From positions 1 through 14,423 of the forward strand of contig CAZCMD010000126.1 of the NCBI GenBank assembly GCA_964499695.1: a stretch of 14,423 nucleotides of DNA, given 5' to 3'. This DNA comes from JAAZBV01 sp964499695 (GTDB lineage: Bacteria > Desulfobacterota > DSM-4660 > Desulfatiglandales > HGW-15). Every line of letters begins with the position of its first letter. The stretch's first letter is position 1. Positions 1 to 5,002 of this stretch are shown piece after piece. The notes beneath the pieces are model-generated. The model was not told where the DNA came from, searched no databases, and saw nothing but the letters and a program-made list of their open reading frames with translations. Made by a program: the position numbers and the translations under genes.

Positions 1-19
1 TTGAAAGGACTAAGCCACA
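1..19. repeat. terminal direct repeat, left copy (inside tuf)
   Basis: These 19 bases are identical to the last 19 bases of the window (14405-14423) and are in the same codon phase of a tuf gene in both places. The most likely source is two near-identical tuf genes, with the sequence ending at the point where the copies become identical. It is not a mobile-element repeat: it is simply EF-Tu coding sequence, codons 6 (part) to 12 (part). Confidence 0.9.
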
Positions 20-1178
20 CGTAAACGTTGGGACGATAGGTCATATAGACCATGGTAAGACGACACTTACGGCTGCAATAACGAAACTTCTGGCGCTGAA
101 GGGATGGGCGCAGTATGTGCCGTTTGATCAGATAGACAAGGCGCCTGAAGAGAAGGCCAGGGGTATAACGATAGCGACAGCGCATGTTGAATATGAAACA
201 GCGAACAGGCATTATGCCCATGTGGATTGTCCTGGTCACGCGGACTATATAAAGAACATGATAACTGGTGCAGCACAGATGGACGGAGCCATACTGGTAG
301 TTGGCGCAGATGATGGTCCGATGCCGCAGACAAGGGAACATATACTTCTTGCAAGGCAGGTAGGTGTTCCTCAGATAGTTGTATTTTTGAACAAATGCGA
401 CATGGTGGATGATGAAGAGCTTATAGAGCTGGTAGAGCTTGAATTAAGGGAACTGTTAAGCAAGTATGAGTTTGACGGTGACAATATAGCGATAGTGCGT
501 GGAAGCGCATTAAAGGCCCTTGAGTCTGATGATGTTAACAGTCCTGAAGCCAAGTGTATATTTGATCTGATGGCAGCAGTTGATAAAGAGATCCCTGAGC
601 CTGTAAGGCAGACAGACAAGCCATTCCTGATGCCTGTTGAAGACGTGTTCAGCATAAGCGGACGCGGTACTGTAGTAACAGGCAGGATAGAAAGAGGGAT
701 GATCAAGGTAGGCGAGGAAGTTGAGATAGTAGGTATCCGTGATACACAGAAGACGGTATGTACCGGAGTTGAGATGTTCAGGAAGATTCTTGATCAGGGA
801 CAGGCAGGAGACAACGTAGGTCTTCTGTTGAGGGGTACAAAGAGAGAGGAAGTTGAGCGTGGTCAGGTAGTATCAGCGCCCAAGTCAATAACCCCGCATA
901 CGAAGTTTAAGGCTGAGGCATATGTGCTTACGAAGGAAGAGGGTGGCAGACACACTCCGTTTTTTAATGGATACAGGCCGCAGTTTTATTTCAGGACAAC
1001 AGACGTAACAGGAGTAGTGACATTACCTGAGGGAGTAGAGATGGTAATGCCCGGAGACAATGTGTCGATGGTAGGGGCACTTATAACCCCGATAGCAATG
1101 GAGAAGGAACTTCGTTTTGCTATTCGTGAAGGCGGCCGTACAGTAGGTGCTGGCGTTGTCGCCGAAATAATCGAATAG
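1..1178 (+). CDS. tuf: elongation factor Tu, 5'-truncated by window edge
   Basis: EF-Tu is the GTPase that carries aminoacyl-tRNA to the ribosomal A site in the cytoplasm. The reading frame is open from base 3 to the TAG at 1176-1178, giving 391 codons. With the six codons seen in the second copy at the right end it would be 397 residues, a normal EF-Tu length. Using that numbering, the P-loop GHIDHGKTT is residues 19-27, DCPGH is 81-85 with the catalytic His85, and NKCD is 136-139 for guanine recognition. Domain 2 carries the GRGTVVTGRIERG motif and domain 3 ends in GAGVVAEIIE. The GTG at 117 is internal and is not the start, because the P-loop lies upstream of it. Codon use is odd: by hand count 22 of 28 isoleucines are ATA. 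rpmG follows after 48 bases. Confidence 0.98.
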   Translation, partial: ERTKPHVNVGTIGHIDHGKTTLTAAITKLLALKGWAQYVPFDQIDKAPEEKARGITIATAHVEYETANRHYAHVDCPGHADYIKNMITGAAQMDGAILVVGADDGPMPQTREHILLARQVGVPQIVVFLNKCDMVDDEELIELVELELRELLSKYEFDGDNIAIVRGSALKALESDDVNSPEAKCIFDLMAAVDKEIPEPVRQTDKPFLMPVEDVFSISGRGTVVTGRIERGMIKVGEEVEIVGIRDTQKTVCTGVEMFRKILDQGQAGDNVGLLLRGTKREEVERGQVVSAPKSITPHTKFKAEAYVLTKEEGGRHTPFFNGYRPQFYFRTTDVTGVVTLPEGVEMVMPGDNVSMVGALITPIAMEKELRFAIREGGRTVGAGVVAEIIE

Positions 1179-1226
1179 CGCTTTATAAATAATCTACCTG
1201 GATTGTTTATCAAGGGAGAAAGATAA

Positions 1227-1376
1227 ATGAGAGATATAATTACACTGTCCTGTGAGCAGTGCAAAAATAAAAATTATTCGACAACGAAGAATAAAAAGAA
1301 AACGCCTGACAAGCTGAATTTTAAAAAGTATTGTGCCTTTTGCAGGACCCATACCATTCACAAGGAGACAAAATAG
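1227..1376 (+). CDS. rpmG: 50S ribosomal protein L33, zinc-ribbon type
   Basis: This is a 49-residue protein starting MRDIITLSCEQC. L33 is a small protein of the large ribosomal subunit, located near the E site. Two Cys pairs, C9-x2-C12 and C36-x2-C39, form the four-cysteine zinc ribbon, so this is the zinc-binding form rather than the cysteine-free form that some bacteria use under zinc limitation. Length and the basic Lys/Asn-rich middle fit the family. The ATG at 1227 is preceded by AAGGGAG at 1212-1218, 8 bases upstream. The position between tuf and tRNA-Trp/secE is a common bacterial arrangement and supports the call. Confidence 0.95.
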   Translation: MRDIITLSCEQCKNKNYSTTKNKKKTPDKLNFKKYCAFCRTHTIHKETK

Positions 1377-1400
1377 TCTTAATGGTATTTTAGATAACCT

Positions 1401-1436
1401 GTAACAAGTGATACAGAGTTAATTTATTTTTGTTAC
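1401..1436 (+). other. inverted repeat upstream of tRNA-Trp
   Basis: GTAACAA (1401-1407) and TTGTTAC (1430-1436) are perfect complements, separated by 22 A+T-rich bases. It lies in the 102-base gap between rpmG and the tRNA gene. It could be a weak transcript-end hairpin or a processing signal, but the loop is long and no clean T-tract follows, so a function is not established. No convincing promoter was seen in this gap. Confidence 0.3.
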
Positions 1437-1478
1437 TTTAAATTATATCTGACATTTCTTGTTTCAGTTAGTGAATGT

Positions 1479-1555
1479 AGGCCAGTAGCTCTAACGGCTA
1501 GAGCACCGGACTCCAAATCCGGGTGATGGGGGTTCGAATCCCTCCTGGCCTGCCA
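1479..1555 (+). tRNA. trnW: tRNA-Trp (anticodon CCA), CCA end encoded
   Basis: The full cloverleaf can be folded by eye. The 7-bp acceptor stem is AGGCCAG (1479-1485) with CTGGCCT (1545-1551), followed by discriminator G1552 and an encoded CCA at 1553-1555. The D stem is GCTC/GAGC (1488-1491/1501-1504). The anticodon stem CCGGA/TCCGG encloses loop CTCCAAA with anticodon CCA at 1513-1515. The T stem GGGGG/CCCTC has one G-U pair and encloses TTCGAAT. The anticodon reads UGG, so the tRNA is for tryptophan. tRNA-Trp directly upstream of secE-nusG is a widely seen bacterial order. Confidence 0.98.
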
Positions 1556-1595
1556 TTAATATTTTGAGGCAAGGGTATTTATTACATGTAGGCGG

Positions 1596-1611
1596 ATTAG
1601 TGAAAACTAAT
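1596..1611 (+). other. GAAA-tetraloop hairpin before secE
   Basis: ATTAGT (1596-1601), loop GAAA (1602-1605) and ACTAAT (1606-1611) make a perfect 6-bp hairpin closed by a GNRA-type tetraloop. It lies between the tRNA 3' end and the secE start. It could help release the tRNA from a longer transcript or protect the secE message. It is followed by AAAAATTTT rather than a T-run, so it is not a convincing intrinsic terminator. The role is inferred only from position. Confidence 0.35.
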
Positions 1612-1643
1612 AAAAATTTTACAATAAATTAAAAGAAAATAAC

Positions 1644-1958
1644 ATGACCGATAATAATTCGAAATCAGTTACATCTACCGATGATAATCTAAAGGTAAGA
1701 AAAAAGAACCAGCAGATGCCGGAAAAAAAGGGATCTGAGATAAAGGTAAAAAAACAGGCAGAAAAGATAAATATTATCAAGGTTGCAAGCCAGTTTTTGA
1801 AAGACGTAAAAACCGAATTTAAAAAGGTCAAATGGCCTACAAGGAAAGAACTGATAGCATCAACAATAATAGTAATAGTTCTTGTAATTATTGCAGCGCT
1901 GTATCTTAGTGTGGTGGATTTCGGACTTATGAAGATAATCGATAAAATAGTAGGTTAA
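1644..1958 (+). CDS. secE: preprotein translocase subunit SecE
   Basis: SecE is the essential clamp subunit of the SecYEG protein-export channel in the inner membrane. The 104-residue protein has a hydrophilic Lys-rich N-terminal part (about 1-48), the conserved amphipathic stretch around FLKDVKTEFKKVKWPTRKEL (51-70) with the family's WPT motif at 64-66, and one transmembrane helix at about 71-91. This is the single-span form found in most bacteria, not the three-span form of E. coli. The chosen ATG lacks a clear Shine-Dalgarno sequence (only A-rich AAAAGAAAA precedes it). An internal ATG at codon 25 would also keep the conserved core, so the start is moderately certain. nusG follows after 15 bases, the classic secE-nusG pair. 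Confidence 0.95.
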   Translation: MTDNNSKSVTSTDDNLKVRKKNQQMPEKKGSEIKVKKQAEKINIIKVASQFLKDVKTEFKKVKWPTRKELIASTIIVIVLVIIAALYLSVVDFGLMKIIDKIVG

Positions 1959-1973
1959 TTTCAGAGAAATAAT

Positions 1974-2522
1974 ATGAACGAAGAAAAAAATGCTGGTTTA
2001 AAATGGTACATTGTTCATACCTATTCAGGATTTGAGAATAAAGTAAAATTGAATCTTGAGGAAAGGGTAAAGGCTCTGAAACAGGAGAACTATTTCGGGA
2101 AGGTCCTTGTGCCGACAGAACAGGTTGTCGAGTTAAAAAAAGGTCAGAAAAAAACCTCCTCAAGGAAGTTTTATCCCGGTTATATTATGGTGCAGATGGT
2201 GCTTAATAAAGAAACCTGGCACATTGTCAGAAATACTGCAAAGGTGACAGGTTTTCTTGGAGGCGGAAGTGAACCATATCCCGTACCGGACAGTGAAGCC
2301 GAAAGAATCATCCTCCAGATGGAAGAGGGCATCACGAAACCAAAACCGAGATATTCTTTTGAAGAAGGCGATGAAATAAGGGTAGTTGATGGACCTTTTA
2401 ACAATTTTCAGGGAACGGTAGAAGAAATAAAACCGGATAAGGAAAAGCTGAAGGTATTGATAACAATATTCGGGCGTGCAACCCCGGTTGAATTGGATTT
2501 TATACAAGTTAATAAGATATAA
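1974..2522 (+). CDS. nusG: transcription termination/antitermination factor NusG
   Basis: NusG binds the RNA polymerase clamp, affects pausing and processivity, and through its C-terminal domain contacts Rho or ribosomal protein S10. The 182-residue protein has the usual two domains. The NGN domain begins WYIVHTYSGFENKVK at residues 11-25 and includes the YPGYIMVQM strand. The C-terminal KOW domain, about 129-182, carries the VVDGPFNNFQGTVEEI motif. Length matches E. coli NusG (181). A weak AGAGA (1963-1967) precedes the ATG. Its TAA overlaps the ribosome-binding site of rplK, pointing to co-transcription and possibly coupled translation with the L11 gene. Confidence 0.98.
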   Translation: MNEEKNAGLKWYIVHTYSGFENKVKLNLEERVKALKQENYFGKVLVPTEQVVELKKGQKKTSSRKFYPGYIMVQMVLNKETWHIVRNTAKVTGFLGGGSEPYPVPDSEAERIILQMEEGITKPKPRYSFEEGDEIRVVDGPFNNFQGTVEEIKPDKEKLKVLITIFGRATPVELDFIQVNKI

Positions 2523-2532
2523 GAGGATTCTA

Positions 2533-2958
2533 ATGGCCAAGAAAATAATAGGAAGCGTAAAACTACAGGTAAAAGGAGGTCAGGCAAACCCGTCTCCTCC
2601 TATCGGCCCCGCTCTTGGGCAGCATGGTGTAAATATTGCCGAATTCTGTAAGGCATTCAATGCCAGGACACAGGATAAAATGGGAACAGTCATTCCTGTA
2701 ATTATCACGATTTACGCTGACCGGACATTCTCATTTATTACAAAAACTCCGCCGGCATCGGTGTTATTAAAACAGGCTGCAAAGATAGCAAAAGGCTCCG
2801 GTATACCGAACAGAGAAAAGGTTGGCGAGGTTTCAAAAAAACAGGTTGAAGAGATTGCCAAAACAAAGTTTGAAGATTTAAACGCATATAATATGGCAGG
2901 TGCGATAAAAATTATTGAAGGTACCGCCAGAAGCATGGGGATTAAGGTAACTCAATAG
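2533..2958 (+). CDS. rplK: 50S ribosomal protein L11
   Basis: L11 forms the stalk base over the 23S GTPase-associated centre, helps recruit elongation factors, and is needed for stringent-response activation by RelA. The 141-residue protein starts MAKKIIGSVKLQVKGGQA and contains the proline-rich PSPPIGPALGQHGVNIAEF motif of the thiostrepton-binding N-terminal domain. The C-terminal RNA-binding domain ends YNMAGAIKIIEGTARSMGI. The ATG at 2533 was chosen because it gives the standard L11 N-terminus and has AGAGGA (2522-2527) just upstream. The frame is open back to 2476 but that part overlaps nusG and matches nothing in L11. It pairs with rplA 50 bases downstream, as in the L11 operon. Confidence 0.98.
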   Translation: MAKKIIGSVKLQVKGGQANPSPPIGPALGQHGVNIAEFCKAFNARTQDKMGTVIPVIITIYADRTFSFITKTPPASVLLKQAAKIAKGSGIPNREKVGEVSKKQVEEIAKTKFEDLNAYNMAGAIKIIEGTARSMGIKVTQ

Positions 2959-3008
2959 TTATTGATGATTTATTATCAATTATAATTTGAAAGTCAGAGA
3001 GAAATAAA

Positions 3009-3719
3009 ATGCCTATAAGAGGAAAAAAATACAAATCGGTAGTAGTAAATATAGATAGACTTAACAGATATAACTTTTCCGACGCCATTAAGCTTGTAGT
3101 TGATTGTCATGTCGCCAAATTCGATGAGACAATTGATATTGCTGTAAGATTAGGTGTTGATCCAAGACACGCAGATCAGATGGTCAGAGGAACTGTGGCC
3201 CTTCCCCATGGAGTTGGTAAAACAGTAAGGGTACTCGTCTTTGCAAAAGGCGAAAAGGAAAAAGAGGCCCTTGATGCCGGCGCCGACTATGCAGGATCAG
3301 ATGAATATGTTGAAAAGATCCAGGGCGGATGGCTTGAATTTGATAAGACTATTGCGACTCCTGATATAATGGGTACTGTAAGCAAGCTTGGACGCGTCCT
3401 GGGCCCTAGAGGTATGATGCCCAATGCCAAACTTGGGACTGTTACCTTTGATGTGGGCAAGGCTGTTCAGGAGATTAAGGCCGGCAAAATAGAGTTCAAG
3501 GCGGAAAAGGCCGGTATTGTTCATGCCCCGATGGGAAAAGTTTCATTTGGGGCTGAAAAACTTAATGATAACATAAGCGCATTTATGGATACTATTCTCA
3601 GACTCAAACCCCCGGCAAGTAAAGGGACCTATCTAAAAAGTATTGCCATATCAACAACCATGGGGCCTGGAATAAAAATAGATCCACTTTTCACAAAGGA
3701 GTTATTCAACCAGCAATAG
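3009..3719 (+). CDS. rplA: 50S ribosomal protein L1
   Basis: L1 forms the mobile stalk that moves deacylated tRNA out of the E site, and in many bacteria it represses its own operon by binding an mRNA copy of its rRNA site. The 236-residue protein carries the L1 signature near residues 121-147, with segments TPDIMGTVSKLGRVLGPRG and MMPNAKLGTVT. The C-terminal segment KPPASKGTYLKSIAISTTMG is also typical. The start ATG follows an AGAGAG (2996-3001) by a suitable distance. The 50-base gap after rplK holds an ATTGAT/ATCAAT hairpin (2961-2966/2975-2980) with an 8-base loop. I did not find a convincing L1 mRNA-binding site. Confidence 0.98.
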   Translation: MPIRGKKYKSVVVNIDRLNRYNFSDAIKLVVDCHVAKFDETIDIAVRLGVDPRHADQMVRGTVALPHGVGKTVRVLVFAKGEKEKEALDAGADYAGSDEYVEKIQGGWLEFDKTIATPDIMGTVSKLGRVLGPRGMMPNAKLGTVTFDVGKAVQEIKAGKIEFKAEKAGIVHAPMGKVSFGAEKLNDNISAFMDTILRLKPPASKGTYLKSIAISTTMGPGIKIDPLFTKELFNQQ

Positions 3720-3794
3720 TTGAAGATGAATAAAACTTAGATCATTCACATAAGGCGTTTTGTTCGATGCAATCAGCCTGTATATGAATGGTTA
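3720..3794 (+). promoter_or_regulatory. possible weak promoter region for the L10 leader
   Basis: In E. coli a promoter for rplJ lies between rplA and rplJ, and this spacer is in the same place. The best candidate I can see is TTGTTC (3760-3765) with TATGAA (3783-3788) at 17 bases, or TATATG (3781-3786) at 15 bases. Both match the sigma-70 consensus poorly, so this is position plus weak resemblance only. Read-through from rplA may be the main source of the leader transcript. Confidence 0.2.
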
Positions 3795-3849
3795 ATAGTC
3801 AAAGACAGCGGGTGCAGTGAAATTGCTTAAAATTGCCAGCTCAGACTAT
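3795..3849 (+). promoter_or_regulatory. L10 leader: autoregulatory mRNA element of rplJ-rplL
   Basis: The bases AGACAGCGGGTGC (3803-3815) and GCTTAAAATTGCCAGC (3825-3840) match the conserved core of the ribosomal protein L10 leader (Rfam family L10_leader) as I know it. The pairing supports this. ATAGTC (3795-3800) and GACTAT (3844-3849) form a perfect 6-bp closing helix. GC (3808-3809) pairs with GC (3839-3840) and GG (3811-3812) with CC (3836-3837). GCA/TGC (3814-3816/3824-3826) close an apical loop. In characterised bacteria the L10-(L7/L12) complex binds this kink-turn-like element, which mimics its 23S rRNA site, and represses synthesis of both proteins. It lies 78 bases before the rplJ start, as expected. 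Confidence 0.85.
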
Positions 3850-3921
3850 GCTATCGGCTTCTCTCCCAACAGCATACCCCTGTTTTTGACAAATTTTAAT
3901 GTCAGGACAGGAGGAGGTGAT
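3847..3921 (+). promoter_or_regulatory. alternative hairpins and strong Shine-Dalgarno before rplJ
   Basis: TATGCT (3847-3852) can pair with AGCATA (3871-3876). It shares bases 3847-3849 with the closing helix of the L10 leader, so the two helices exclude each other. Next is a stem of about 12 bp, CCTGT (3879-3883) with ACAGG (3907-3911) and TGACA (3887-3891) with TGTCA (3900-3904), around loop AATTTTAA. Its 3' side ends at the start of the Shine-Dalgarno run; AGGAGGTGAT (3912-3921) is the full complement of the 16S tail. C-rich segments at 3863-3866 and 3877-3880 could also pair with this run. The arrangement suits translational control, but the folding is by eye only. Confidence 0.5.
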
Positions 3922-3926
3922 AATAC

Positions 3927-4469
3927 TTGGATAAGGATAAGAAAAAGGCTTTCATCGATGAGATGAAAGAAAGGCTTCAAAAGGCCAAGGCAACATTTGT
4001 TGTCGATTATCAGGGTCTCGACGTAGTGTCTATGGACAAGATCAGGAATGAACTCAGAAAGATCGATGCCGAATTTTACGTCATAAAGAACAGGCTTTTA
4101 AGAATTGCAAGCAAGGGTACCGGGTCTGAATCAATCGCTGATAAATTTGTAGGGCCATGCGCTGTAGCCATCACTTACACAGACGTTGTTGCGCCGGCAA
4201 AGGTTCTTGTTGATCTGGACAGAGACTTGAACAAACTGGATCTGAAAGTTGGACAGATATCCGGCAAAATGATGGATCTGGATGGCATAAAAAGGCTTGC
4301 CAAACTCCCTGGAAGGGAGCAGCTTCTGGCTCAGGTTCTGTCTGCAATGCAGGCTGTACCGACTTCATTTGTCAGGGTTACAAATGGTGTTCTTGTTAAC
4401 CTGATGAATGCTTTAAAAGCAATCGAAACCGCTAAAAAAGAAGGCGAGCCGGTTCCGCAAACAAATTAA
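3927..4469 (+). CDS. rplJ: 50S ribosomal protein L10, TTG start
   Basis: L10 anchors the L7/L12 dimers of the ribosomal stalk, and with them represses its own mRNA. The 180-residue protein (mature text begins DKDKKKAFIDEMKERL) shows the conserved N-terminal domain segments ATFVVDYQGLDVVSMDKIR and EFYVIKNRLLRIA, and a C-terminal Leu/Val-rich helix (about 130-175) that is where L7/L12 dimers dock. The TTG at 3927 is chosen because it lies 5 bases after the perfect AGGAGGTGAT and gives the standard N-terminus. The only nearby alternative, GTG at 3917, is out of frame and stops within a few codons. rplL follows after 32 bases. Confidence 0.97.
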   Translation: MDKDKKKAFIDEMKERLQKAKATFVVDYQGLDVVSMDKIRNELRKIDAEFYVIKNRLLRIASKGTGSESIADKFVGPCAVAITYTDVVAPAKVLVDLDRDLNKLDLKVGQISGKMMDLDGIKRLAKLPGREQLLAQVLSAMQAVPTSFVRVTNGVLVNLMNALKAIETAKKEGEPVPQTN

Positions 4470-4501
4470 AATACAAAAATTATTAGGAGGATATAAATAC
4501 A

Positions 4502-4882
4502 ATGGCCAATATCACAAAGAATGATGTAGTAGATTTTATAGCAAATATGACGGTACTTGAACTTTCTGAATTCGTAAAAGAACTTGAAGAAAAGTTTGGT
4601 GTAAGCGCTGCTGCCCCTGTAGCAATGGTAGCCGCTGCTCCAGTTGAACAGGCTGCTGCTGCAGTTGAACAGACAGAGTTTAATGTAATCCTGACAGCAA
4701 CAGGCGATCAGAAAATCCAGGTTATTAAAGAAGTCCGTGCAATCACCGGATTGGGCCTTAAAGAGGCCAAAGCCCTTGTTGACGGAGTTCCTGCTCCTGT
4801 TAAAGAGGCAATTCCTATGGATGAAGCAGAAGGCATCAAGAAACAGCTCGAGGCTGTCGGTGCCAGCGTAGAAATAAAGTAG
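4502..4882 (+). CDS. rplL: 50S ribosomal protein L7/L12
   Basis: L7/L12 is the multi-copy stalk protein that recruits EF-Tu, EF-G, IF2 and release factors and stimulates their GTPase activity. The 126-residue acidic protein has an N-terminal dimerisation and L10-binding domain (about 1-34), an Ala/Val-rich flexible hinge (about 35-57), and the C-terminal factor-binding domain (about 58-126) with KIQVIKEVRAITGLGLKEAK. AGGAGG at 4485-4490 lies 11 bases before the ATG. This is rather far but the run is strong, consistent with its need for several copies per ribosome. rpoB follows 120 bases downstream after a stem-loop. Confidence 0.98.
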   Translation: MANITKNDVVDFIANMTVLELSEFVKELEEKFGVSAAAPVAMVAAAPVEQAAAAVEQTEFNVILTATGDQKIQVIKEVRAITGLGLKEAKALVDGVPAPVKEAIPMDEAEGIKKQLEAVGASVEIK

Positions 4883-4889
4883 TTTTATT

Positions 4890-4940
4890 TTGCTGATCTC
4901 CTGAGGTTACTTTACAAGGTAACCGGATGGATTTTAGCAA
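4890..4940 (+). other. imperfect long stem-loop between rplL and rpoB
   Basis: TTGCT (4890-4894) pairs with AGCAA (4936-4940), ATCTCC (4896-4901) pairs with most of GGATGGAT (4925-4932), and GGTTAC (4905-4910) pairs perfectly with GTAACC (4919-4924) around an 8-base loop. Together this is one interrupted stem of roughly 17 bp. No T-run follows, so it is not a simple terminator. In E. coli the same spacer contains a partial attenuator and an RNase III cleavage site that lower rpoBC output relative to rplJL. A similar role here is inferred from position and double-stranded length. Confidence 0.5.
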
Positions 4941-5002
4941 TAATTTATAAGAATAATTTCATAATAGAATTTAGGTTTAATTAACACAAACAGGGAGATC
5001 CC

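Noticed and set aside
117..1178. tuf starting at the GTG at 117.
   Set aside because: The frame is open to the window edge and the GHIDHGKTT P-loop lies upstream of that codon, so the true start is off the left edge.
2476..2532. A 19-codon N-terminal extension of rplK.
   Set aside because: It overlaps the end of nusG, is not found in L11, and the ATG at 2533 has a ribosome-binding site and gives the standard N-terminus.
3887..3904. A shared operator with the rpsL spacer, since both contain a TTGACA/TGACA-TGTCA inverted repeat.
   Set aside because: Arm lengths and loop sizes differ (8 versus 11 bases), and the rplJ copy fits better as the top of an RNA stem next to the Shine-Dalgarno run. 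The resemblance is probably chance.
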